From positions 62,001-126,000 of the forward strand of contig NZ_JDUI01000002.1 in assembly GCF_000771405.1 (NCBI RefSeq): a DNA stretch of 64,000 bases, written 5' to 3'. Within the stretch, counting starts at the first letter, position 1; each line of letters opens with the position of its first letter. This document shows positions 43,324 through 52,138 of this stretch, piece after piece. The notes beneath the pieces were generated by a model that saw nothing but the letters and a program-made list of their open reading frames with translations, had not been told where the DNA came from and did not search any database. Source of the stretch: Bifidobacterium pullorum DSM 20433. Its GTDB lineage: Bacteria; Actinomycetota; Actinomycetes; Actinomycetales; Bifidobacteriaceae. The position numbers and the translations under genes are program-made.

Positions 43324-44799
43324 GTGCGATTCACGATTCCCGAGTCACTGCGGAAGACAGCTCCCCACCACCTGCTCGAGCAGCGCGCGGTCAATCCGGT
43401 GGTCCGCATCATCGCCATGGCGGTCGTCGCGGTGCTGGTCTTCCTGGGATCGATGGCCGCCGCCGTGTGGGCCGACATCAACACCACCATCGAACAGGGG
43501 CAGGTCAAGGTGCTGCGCGCCGACGGCACCGGACAGCAGCGCGAGGAGATCCTCGACCCCTTCGGCGGGCAGACCATCGAAATCCTGATTCTCGGGCAAG
43601 ACACCCGCGAGGGCGAAGGCAACTCGGACATCGGCGGCAAAGCCGACTATCTCAAGGAGAACCATCAGGCCGACACCACCATGGTGCTGCAGATCGCCGC
43701 GGACCGCTCCTGGATCAACCTGGTCTCCATCCCCCGCGATTCCATCGTCGACATGCCCAGCTGCATGACCTCCAAAGGCGAATTGCCGGCCATGCAGGGC
43801 GTGCTGTTCAACTCGATCTTCGCCATGGGATACAACACCGGCGAGGACCTGGCCTCGGCGGCCAGCTGCACCCTCACCGCCGTGAACGCGTTGACCGGGC
43901 TGGACATCCAATACTTCGCCGTCGTCGACTTCCAAGGCTTGAAGAACATGATCGACGCGCTCGGCGGCGTGGACATCTGCATCCCCGTGGACCTGTACGA
44001 TAAAACGACCAAGCTGGACCTCAAGAAGGGCATGCAGCGCCTCAACGGCAAGCAGGCCACCCAGTACGCCCGCATGCGCCACGGCACCGGCACAGACGGT
44101 TCCGACACCATGCGTACCACCCGCCAGCAATACCTCATCAAACAGTTGCTGCACGAGGCGACGTCCAAGAACCTGTTCACGCAATCAGGCCAGCTGTACC
44201 AGTTAGGCAAAACGGCGTTGCAATCCCTGAACCTCAGCGAGGGGCTCGCCGACCTCACGGCACTCGTCGGACTGGCCACCAGTCTGGTCAATCTGGACAC
44301 CGACCATCTGTATTCGCAGACCGTGCCCATCACCCAGGCACCGTACGACCCCAACCGTGTGGTGTGGGCGCCCAAGGCGGACGAGGTCTGGGCCAAACTC
44401 CGCCAGGGACGGCCTCTGGTGGAACAGGCGGAGCCCGAAAACACGGATGATGCCGATGACGCCACGACCGATGACGGCTCCGAAACGGATGCCGAGGACA
44501 ATGCCACCGGCGAAGACGGGAACCAGTCATCCTCCGCCAACGGCGAGACGGACGAGCAGGGCGAAGCCACCGGTGAGACGGGAGAATCCACCGTGGAATC
44601 CTCCGAACCGGCCACCCCTCAGCCGGATCCGGTTTCCGGGCTGATCACCGACGAGTACGGCAATCTCATCGACCCGGAGACCGGAGGCATCGTGGACCCG
44701 GAAACCGGCGCCATCCGGGATATCGAAACCGGGCAGTTCGTCGGCTTGGCGGACCAGTACCTCAACAACGTCGTCTGTGCCACGCCGTCCGAAGAATAG
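43324..44799 (+). CDS. LytR-CpsA-Psr (LCP) family glycopolymer ligase
   Basis: 491 residues from a GTG start with AGGAAGG upstream. Topology is N-in, with TM at about residues 27-48 and an extracellular LCP domain (about 85-290). The domain holds the conserved ADTTMVLQI and SIPRDSIVDMP motifs (Asp and Arg bind the pyrophosphate lipid) and QYARMRHGTGTDGSD. The enzyme moves a polymer from its lipid carrier to peptidoglycan. A long acidic linker (about 365-430) ends in a tail with three related D-P/I-E-T-G repeats. Its place beside the polymerases and exporter supports attachment of the cluster's polymer to the wall. Confidence 0.93.
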   Translation: MRFTIPESLRKTAPHHLLEQRAVNPVVRIIAMAVVAVLVFLGSMAAAVWADINTTIEQGQVKVLRADGTGQQREEILDPFGGQTIEILILGQDTREGEGNSDIGGKADYLKENHQADTTMVLQIAADRSWINLVSIPRDSIVDMPSCMTSKGELPAMQGVLFNSIFAMGYNTGEDLASAASCTLTAVNALTGLDIQYFAVVDFQGLKNMIDALGGVDICIPVDLYDKTTKLDLKKGMQRLNGKQATQYARMRHGTGTDGSDTMRTTRQQYLIKQLLHEATSKNLFTQSGQLYQLGKTALQSLNLSEGLADLTALVGLATSLVNLDTDHLYSQTVPITQAPYDPNRVVWAPKADEVWAKLRQGRPLVEQAEPENTDDADDATTDDGSETDAEDNATGEDGNQSSSANGETDEQGEATGETGESTVESSEPATPQPDPVSGLITDEYGNLIDPETGGIVDPETGAIRDIETGQFVGLADQYLNNVVCATPSEE

Positions 44800-44807
44800 G
44801 TTCGAAA

Positions 44808-44898
44808 AACGGGGTTCGCACTACTTCAGGGTTCGGGAATCAAACCCGCGGAAAACCGCGGTTTGAAATTTCAAACCCGAGGTAGTGCGAACCCCGTT
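44808..44898. repeat. Nested 91-nt inverted repeat between convergent genes
   Basis: The outer arms are AACGGGGTTCGCACTAC (44808-44824) and its exact complement (44882-44898). Inside are a CAAACC(C)GCGG/CCGCGGTTTG hairpin (44841-44865) and an overlapping perfect 18-bp palindrome GGTTTGAAATTTCAAACC (44860-44877). Only one inner fold can form at a time. It lies between the LCP and YchF stops, so it may be a bidirectional terminator or a small mobile repeat. Confidence 0.85.
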
Positions 44899-44909
44899 CT
44901 CAGATCAAA

Positions 44910-46004
<1,095 letters not shown>

Positions 46005-46020
46005 GACTTCCAGCCTACCT

Positions 46021-46809
46021 TCAGCCCTGCACGGCCTCGATGGCGCTGATGGCGGCCCCGCGGAATCCTTCGTGTTCGAGTGCGACCACGCCCTTGATGG
46101 TGGCCCCGCCCGGAGAGCAGACGCCGTCCTTCAGCGCCGCCGGCGTCATGCCCTGTTCGATGATCTGCGCGCCGGTGCCTTCCACCATTTTGGCGGCGAG
46201 ACGATAGGCGGTGTCGCGCCTGAGCCCGTATTTGACGCCGGCGTCGGCCAGGGCCTCGATGTAGACGGCGGTGAACGCGGGCGCGCAGCTGCTGACGATG
46301 CCCGCCGCCGACATATGCGCGGTGTCGACGGTCTCCAGCAATGCGATCGGTTCGAGCAGGGAACGGATCAGCGCCATCTGCTCGTATTCCAACGTATGCG
46401 TGTCCTCGACGACGAGCACGCCCTTGCCCACGCCGATCGGCAGGTTCGGCACGACCGACAGATGGCAGGTTCCGGGCAGGATCGCCTCCAGCTGCTCGTT
46501 CCACACGCCCCAGGCGATGGACAGGACGATTCTGCCGCCCAGCTCGTCCGCCAACGGTGCCATGACATCGGCGACGAGGTTCGGTTTGACCGCGATGACG
46601 ACGACCTCCGATTCGGCGACGGCCTCCTGCGCGCTGGCGGCGGCCCGTGCACCGAGCTGCGTGGCGTCACGCATGAGACGGTCACGGTCGATGTCGAAGG
46701 CCACGATGTTGCCGGCGCCGACCACGCCGCCGTTCACCAGGCCGCGGGCCACGCCCTGCCCCATATTGCCGAATCCGATGAATCCGATGGTCACATCCTG
46801 CAGAGGCAT
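46021..46809 (-). CDS. proC: Pyrroline-5-carboxylate reductase
   Basis: 262 residues. The N-terminal Rossmann motif is GFIGFGNMGQGVARGL, followed by VVIAVKPNLVADVM, GVLVVEDTH, and SSCAPAFTAVYIEALADAGVKYGL (family signature region of P5CR, quoted in parts). It makes proline from pyrroline-5-carboxylate with NAD(P)H. The ATG at 46809 is preferred because AAAGG lies 9 nt upstream; an ATG at 46818 touches the ribosome site. It probably forms a unit with ychF and lies downstream of a proline iminopeptidase gene. Confidence 0.92.
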   Translation of the reverse strand: MPLQDVTIGFIGFGNMGQGVARGLVNGGVVGAGNIVAFDIDRDRLMRDATQLGARAAASAQEAVAESEVVVIAVKPNLVADVMAPLADELGGRIVLSIAWGVWNEQLEAILPGTCHLSVVPNLPIGVGKGVLVVEDTHTLEYEQMALIRSLLEPIALLETVDTAHMSAAGIVSSCAPAFTAVYIEALADAGVKYGLRRDTAYRLAAKMVEGTGAQIIEQGMTPAALKDGVCSPGGATIKGVVALEHEGFRGAAISAIEAVQG

Positions 46810-46843
46810 ATCCTTCATCCTTTCTCGTCAATCCTTGAATCCC

Positions 46844-46863
46844 CCTCCCTTCGACGAGGGAGG
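46844..46863 (-). terminator. Hairpin between the iminopeptidase and proC genes
   Basis: CCTCCCT (46844-46850) pairs with AGGGAGG (46857-46863) around a 6-nt loop. It lies about 35 nt past the iminopeptidase stop. Confidence 0.4.
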
Positions 46864-46897
46864 CTGCACGACGGCCGGAGATTACCGGCCCTCCGGC

Positions 46898-48244
46898 TCA
46901 GAACAACTCCTCCAGATCGCCCCGGTTCAACGCCTCCCGATACAGGTGGCGGAACACCGCGGACCCGTGCAGGCCGTCGTGTTCGAACTCGTTGGTGACC
47001 CAGTAGTGCGAGCGCCCGACCCGGCTCAGCGTGTCCAGCTGCATCCCCGAGTCCACGTACATGTCGTCGAAGTACACCGCGGCCTGCAGCGGCACCTCGT
47101 TGCGGGCCAGCCGTTCGGCGTCGTAGATGCGCCCGAAGCGTGTGTCCTCCATCAGCACGTCCATCGCGGCCTTGAACGGGCGGAGCGCGGCCTGCTGCTC
47201 GTACATCCAGGGGAACATGGCCTCGCCGGTGAACAGCATCGGCCGCCGGTCCCCCGCGAATTCGGGATGCCGGTCGCGCACGCGCTGCGCGGCCCAGCGG
47301 ATCGGCTCGTCCAGCTCGCCGTTGGCGTAGATGAACTCCTGCAACGGCCAGTACAGCGGCCTCGATCCGGTGGCGGCCATCACCTTGCCCAGGAAATCGT
47401 CGCTCAACGGCGAGTCGGCGGACACGGACCCGTCACCGTCCAGGAACGCGTCGTCCATGATCCAGTGCACCCGTTCGAAGCTCGGCTTCATGCCGAAATC
47501 GGAGCCCAGCGTCTGGAAGCGTTCCACGGTGAGCCGGTCGCCGTTGGACAGCCGCACATCCTCGCCGGCCAGCCGGTCGGCCACGGCGGCCACGCGCTCC
47601 ACATCCTGCGGGTAACGCTCGTAATACTGCCGGGTCTTCACCGCCATGCGCGGGAACGTGTGTTCGTAGACCTCGGTGGCGTCGGCCGGCACGTGCGGGA
47701 TGCCGCCGGTGGTGAAGCTGGCGGCCACCCCCTCCGGGAACAGCGACAGGTAGGTCAGGGTCAGGAACCCGCCGTAGCTCTGCCCGAGCGTGACCCAGCG
47801 CGCGCCGCCGAACTCGGTGCGGCGCAAATGTTCGAAGTCACGGATGATGGAGTCGGCGAGGAAACGTTTGAGATACGCGGCCTGCGCTTCGGCGCCGCCG
47901 GGGGCCAGCCGCGCCATCGTATGCGTGTCGATGCGGTTCGACCGTCCGGTGCCGCGCTGGTCGGGCAGTACGACGCGGAAGTGCTTGATCGCCTCCTCGA
48001 TCCACCCATCGCTGGTCGGATTCAGCAGCCGCGGCCCCGCGCCTCCCGGCCCTCCTTGCAGGAACACCAGCAACGGCAGATCGTCATGCACGTGCTCGGG
48101 GGCGGTGACCACGCGGTAGAACAGGCTGATTGATTCGCCGTCGAATCCTTCGCCCGGCGTGTGGCCGGCCCAGTCGAGCGGCACGCGGATCGACCGGTCC
48201 TCGATATGCAGTCCGGGCACGTAGTACTGCGTCAGCAACGTCAT
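46898..48244 (-). CDS. Proline iminopeptidase-like S33 hydrolase
   Basis: 448 residues. FLQGGPGGAGPRLLNP is the HGGPG-type oxyanion motif, VVLPDQRGTGRS follows, and the nucleophile is Ser in TLGQSYGGFLTL. A large cap region (about 200-320) follows, and the His near NEFEHDGLHG closes the triad. These cytoplasmic enzymes release N-terminal proline, or more generally hydrophobic residues, from short peptides. Close neighbour proC fits a proline-related role, though linkage may be chance. The gene is divergent from a sensor kinase gene across 211 bp. Confidence 0.9.
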   Translation of the reverse strand: MTLLTQYYVPGLHIEDRSIRVPLDWAGHTPGEGFDGESISLFYRVVTAPEHVHDDLPLLVFLQGGPGGAGPRLLNPTSDGWIEEAIKHFRVVLPDQRGTGRSNRIDTHTMARLAPGGAEAQAAYLKRFLADSIIRDFEHLRRTEFGGARWVTLGQSYGGFLTLTYLSLFPEGVAASFTTGGIPHVPADATEVYEHTFPRMAVKTRQYYERYPQDVERVAAVADRLAGEDVRLSNGDRLTVERFQTLGSDFGMKPSFERVHWIMDDAFLDGDGSVSADSPLSDDFLGKVMAATGSRPLYWPLQEFIYANGELDEPIRWAAQRVRDRHPEFAGDRRPMLFTGEAMFPWMYEQQAALRPFKAAMDVLMEDTRFGRIYDAERLARNEVPLQAAVYFDDMYVDSGMQLDTLSRVGRSHYWVTNEFEHDGLHGSAVFRHLYREALNRGDLEELF

Positions 48245-48455
48245 CGGTTCCGATTCTCCCTTTCTTCACGGTTCGGGCGGTTCCTTGGGCGGTTCCATGA
48301 TATCCGAGACGCGCGAGCCGCACGGTCGCCGTGAGCGTATGCGGACACGTCGCGGCATGCCCGTCCGTCCTCATCCCGGCGTCCCTCGATTCCCGCGGTC
48401 CCTCATCCCCGAGCATGATGGCTGGCGGGCATCATCCCACGGTAGCCTTGAAGGC

Positions 48456-51167
48456 ATGAACAGGTTGGAACGGTTCTCCCAGTGGCGCGGGCGCAACGTG
48501 CTGCCGATTGACATCATCGGCACGCTGGCGATCGCGTTCTTTGCGGTCGGCGTCGCCGCCTCCACCGGGGACACGCCGGGCATCCTGTTCGCGCATGATG
48601 CAACGTCTCAGATCATATGGTCCCTGGTTTCGCTGGTTCCGGTCATGTTCCGCCGTTGGCGTCCGCAGGCGGCGGCGTTGTGCTACGCGGGTCTGGTGGC
48701 GCTGCATCTGATCTTCGGCCCGGCCATGCTGTACAGCGATTTCCTTGCGCTGGTCATGGTGTATTCGGTGATCGTCTATGGCGATCCGCGCAATACCAAG
48801 GCGTTCATCGTGTTGGCCGCCGCGTTCGGCCTGTTCGCCACGATGGCGATCACCTGGTCGGTGGATGTGGGGCCGGCGTTCGGCCAGGTGTGGGTCGGCT
48901 ACCGCCAGATGTATTACGGTGCGTGCAACACCGTCTATCAAGAAGGTCTTAACGGCGACTGCTCCTCCATACTGCTGTCCGAAGGCTTCCAGATGGGGCT
49001 GCTGGTGGCGGCGTGCCTGGTCGCCACCATCGTGCTCGCCTACTGGCAGCGCGCCCGGCAGGCGACGATCCGCATGCTGCGCGAACGCAACGAGGCGATT
49101 GCCGCGCGACAGAATGAGGAGCGCCGTATCGCCGCGTTGGCCGAGCGCGCGCGTATCGCCCGCGATATGCATGACGTGGTGGCGCATACGCTCTCGATCA
49201 TCATCGTCCAATCCGATGGCGGCCGCTACGCCGGTGTCGGGAACCCCGCGGTGGCCCGCAGCACGATGGAGACGATTCGTCGTGAATCGGAGCGCGCGTT
49301 GCACGATATGAAACGTCTGCTCGGCGTGTTCGGCGGCTCCTCGCATGCCGATTACGACGACATCACCGCATTGGTGGACCAGGCGCGCGAGACCTCCCCT
49401 GGCACCGCGATCGTCCGCCGTATCGAAGGCACGGCCGCGCCGCAACGCTTGGGAGCACAGGCGAGTGTGGCCGTGTACCGCGTGGTGCAGGAGGCGTTGA
49501 CCAACGTGCGCAAGTACGCGGGGCCGCGCCCCACGGTCCGCATCGACGAGCATTGGGACGACGACGGGCTGTCCCTGACAATCGCGGACAACGGCCGTGG
49601 CGCCTCCTCCGGATTGGATGGGCATGCGCCTGGCTATGGCCTGATCGGCATGCGGGAACGCGTGGCGGCCGTAGGGGGCACGGTCAACGCGGGACCCGGC
49701 ATCGGCGGGGGGTTCGTGGTGTCCGTCACCATACCGTACGCCGCCGCGCCGGATGCCGCCGACAGCGCCGTCGGAACGTCGCGCTCCGCCGACGTCGCCA
49801 CGGCTGCCACGCAAACCGCGGTCCCGCCGTCGGCCGTTGCCCCCGGCATCGGCCCGATGACGCCTGACGAAGGGCGCGCTCATGCCGCCGCACCGACCCC
49901 GGCAGGCGCGGCGACCGCGCGCGCAGCCAATGCCGTCGCCGGAATCGACGCAACCGGCCCAGTCGATGCATCCGGCACCGCCGACTCAATCGACCGCCAG
50001 CCGCCGACCTCCCACACACCACGTCCGCCACGCTTCACCATGCCGTCGTTCCCGCTGCCGGAGCGCATCGTGCCGCCTTCGCTGCAGGAGATCGCCGGCA
50101 AGCTGCGTTCCAAGCCGATCGATCAGGCCAAGTCGGCGGGCGGGGAACGGTTCAATTGGATCGAGCGACTCTCGCAATGGAGCGAGCGCCATTATCTGAT
50201 GATGGATGTCATCGGTACAGTGCTGCTGATTCTGATGGCCTCCTCCGATCTGTTCGTCCACGCGGATTTCGTCAGCAGCCCGCTGTCCAACCATGCACTG
50301 TATATGTTCATCAGCGTGATGGTGATCGGCCCGTTGGCCTTCCATCGGCGGTTCCCGGAGGGCACCGCGGCCTTTCTGGCGGTGTTCTGCGCCTTCGAGA
50401 TGGTGTTCCTGCCCAGCGCGCCCTGGTGCAACATGTTGGTGCTGTATGCGCTGTATGCGGCATCGGCGTATGGCCGGCCACGCGCGTGGATATGGCTGAC
50501 CGCGGCCTCGCTGATCGATTCCATCCTGTTCGGCGTCAAGGTATCGGCCAATATCATGGGATTCAACACCATTTATGAGCTGATGTTCGGCACGCCGCCG
50601 CTTCGGCTGACGTTGTACATCGCCGCCGGGATGATGACCGGTGGCGTGGTGTTCCTGTTGTGCTGCGCGGCGATCATCTATGGGCGCTGGACCCGTGCGC
50701 GCGGCGCGAACGTGCTGATCCTGCAGGCGCGCGAGGAGGCGCTCAAGGCCGAGGAGGCCAAGCAGCGCGTGCTGGCGGCGAATATGGAGCGTGACCGGAT
50801 CAGCGCCAATATCCAGGCCGAGGTCACGGCCACGCTTACCACGGTGATCGATCAGGCAGTGGACGGGCTGGCGATGCTGGACGGCTGTGCGGCACGCGGC
50901 GAAACGCCCGCCCCGGAGGCGATCGGTTCCGCGTTCGAAGCGATCGGGTCGCGCGGCCGCGACGCGTTGGCGCATATGCGACAGCTGCTGCGGGTGCTGC
51001 GCGAGACCGGATTCAGCGACGAGCATCGACCGCAGGAGCGGGAGACGATGCCGCTGGCCCCGGCCGCCTCGTTGGATGACCAGTTCAGGGCGGCGGGCGG
51101 CAAGGCCACGGAGCCGACGCGGGCTGCAGCATCGGCTGAGGTGCCGGCCGCGGCATCGGCGCCGTGA
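48456..51167 (+). CDS. NarL-type sensor histidine kinase fused to a degenerate second sensor unit
   Basis: 903 residues, far longer than the usual ~400. Unit 1 (about 1-430) is a normal kinase: several TMs (20-190), HisKA_3 box ERARIARDMHDVVAHTLS with His239, and HATPase with N-box VVQEALTNVRKYA and LIGMRERV. An Ala/Pro/Thr-rich linker (about 430-565) follows. Unit 2 (about 569-880) repeats the opening (IERLSQWSERHYLMMDVIGTV vs LERFSQWRGRNVLPIDIIGTL), TMs and a dimerisation-like box ERDRISANIQAEVTATLTT. In it the His is Gln787, and no ATPase domain follows. Unit 2 is therefore a pseudo-kinase sensor. A linked response regulator follows 99 bp later. Confidence 0.93.
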   Translation: MNRLERFSQWRGRNVLPIDIIGTLAIAFFAVGVAASTGDTPGILFAHDATSQIIWSLVSLVPVMFRRWRPQAAALCYAGLVALHLIFGPAMLYSDFLALVMVYSVIVYGDPRNTKAFIVLAAAFGLFATMAITWSVDVGPAFGQVWVGYRQMYYGACNTVYQEGLNGDCSSILLSEGFQMGLLVAACLVATIVLAYWQRARQATIRMLRERNEAIAARQNEERRIAALAERARIARDMHDVVAHTLSIIIVQSDGGRYAGVGNPAVARSTMETIRRESERALHDMKRLLGVFGGSSHADYDDITALVDQARETSPGTAIVRRIEGTAAPQRLGAQASVAVYRVVQEALTNVRKYAGPRPTVRIDEHWDDDGLSLTIADNGRGASSGLDGHAPGYGLIGMRERVAAVGGTVNAGPGIGGGFVVSVTIPYAAAPDAADSAVGTSRSADVATAATQTAVPPSAVAPGIGPMTPDEGRAHAAAPTPAGAATARAANAVAGIDATGPVDASGTADSIDRQPPTSHTPRPPRFTMPSFPLPERIVPPSLQEIAGKLRSKPIDQAKSAGGERFNWIERLSQWSERHYLMMDVIGTVLLILMASSDLFVHADFVSSPLSNHALYMFISVMVIGPLAFHRRFPEGTAAFLAVFCAFEMVFLPSAPWCNMLVLYALYAASAYGRPRAWIWLTAASLIDSILFGVKVSANIMGFNTIYELMFGTPPLRLTLYIAAGMMTGGVVFLLCCAAIIYGRWTRARGANVLILQAREEALKAEEAKQRVLAANMERDRISANIQAEVTATLTTVIDQAVDGLAMLDGCAARGETPAPEAIGSAFEAIGSRGRDALAHMRQLLRVLRETGFSDEHRPQERETMPLAPAASLDDQFRAAGGKATEPTRAAASAEVPAAASAP

Positions 51168-51266
51168 ACGGCATGCGTTGTGCGACGCCCGCCGTCCGTC
51201 ACCGCGGCGCGTCAACGATTCGGGCAATACGAATGGTGACGGCATCGGTTCGCTACAGTGGAAAGC

Positions 51267-51980
51267 ATGAATGCTATGCAACGGATTCGCGTGGTTATCG
51301 CCGACGATCAGGAGCTGGTGCGTGCCGGCTTCGCGATGGTGATCGGCTCCCAGCAGGATATGCAGGTGGTCGGGCAGGCGCGTGACGGTGCCGACGCCGT
51401 GCGCGTGGCCGAATCCTTGCATCCGGACGTGGTGCTGATGGATGTGCGCATGCCCGGCATGGACGGCATCGAGGCGACCCGCCGCATCACCGCGTTGGAA
51501 TCCGAGGCCTCCGACGGTGTCCGGCCGACGCGCGTCATCATCCTGACGACCTTCGATCTGGACGAGTATGTGATGGCTGCCATCAATGCGGGCGCTTCGG
51601 GATTCCTGCTCAAGGACACCGAGCCGGAGACATTGCTGAGTTCGATCCGCACCGTGCATCAGGGCAATGCGATCATCGCACCCTCGGCCACCAAGCGGCT
51701 GATCGAGAAGATGATGGAGGACGGCTACACCAAGCCGCGTCCCGCGGCTCCCTCCCCCGCCGAACCCGTGTACACCGATCCGGAGTTGGATGAGCTGACC
51801 GACCGCGAGCGCGAGGTGCTCATCGAGATCGCGCATGGCCTGAGCAACCAGGAGATCGCCGACAAGCTGTTCATCAGCCTGCCGACCGTCAAGACGCATG
51901 TGGCGCACATCCTGGCCAAGATCAACGCCCGGGACCGCGTGCAGGCCGTGGTCTTCGCCTACGACAACCACATGGTGTGA
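51267..51980 (+). CDS. NarL/FixJ-family response regulator
   Basis: 237 residues. The receiver has RVVIADDQELVRAG, phospho-acceptor Asp59 in VVLMDVRMPGMDG and Lys in GFLLKDTEPE. A Pro/Ala-rich linker joins a LuxR-type HTH (LTDREREVLIEIAHGLSNQE, LFISLPTVKTHVAHIL). The start ATG at 51267 has GGAAA upstream; ATG at 51276 is an alternative. It pairs with the fused kinase. A strong terminator follows, and a convergent MacB-type ABC pair lies beyond, a possible target. Confidence 0.93.
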   Translation: MNAMQRIRVVIADDQELVRAGFAMVIGSQQDMQVVGQARDGADAVRVAESLHPDVVLMDVRMPGMDGIEATRRITALESEASDGVRPTRVIILTTFDLDEYVMAAINAGASGFLLKDTEPETLLSSIRTVHQGNAIIAPSATKRLIEKMMEDGYTKPRPAAPSPAEPVYTDPELDELTDREREVLIEIAHGLSNQEIADKLFISLPTVKTHVAHILAKINARDRVQAVVFAYDNHMV

Positions 51981-52086
51981 CCCTTCCTCTGACGAGGTAG
52001 GTGGCCACGCCCGTTCCGCCGTCTCCGGCAAGGCATGTGGCCCGCAGCGCCCGAAGGGATCCCGCCTATCGATTTCCCCCAATCAA

Positions 52087-52130
52087 CAGAACGCCGACAG
52101 TCCCCTTCAACGGGGGCTGTCGGCGTTCTG
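52087..52130. terminator. Strong bidirectional hairpin between the response regulator and ABC permease genes
   Basis: A stem of about 18 bp (CAGAACGCCGACAGTCCCC, 52087-52105, with its near-complement 52112-52130) closes a 6-nt loop, midway between convergent stops. Confidence 0.75.
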
Positions 52131-52138
52131 GTTCTGGT

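Noticed and set aside
49986..52082. 698-residue minus-strand frame
   Set aside because: Antisense to the fused kinase and response regulator genes, which show clear families.
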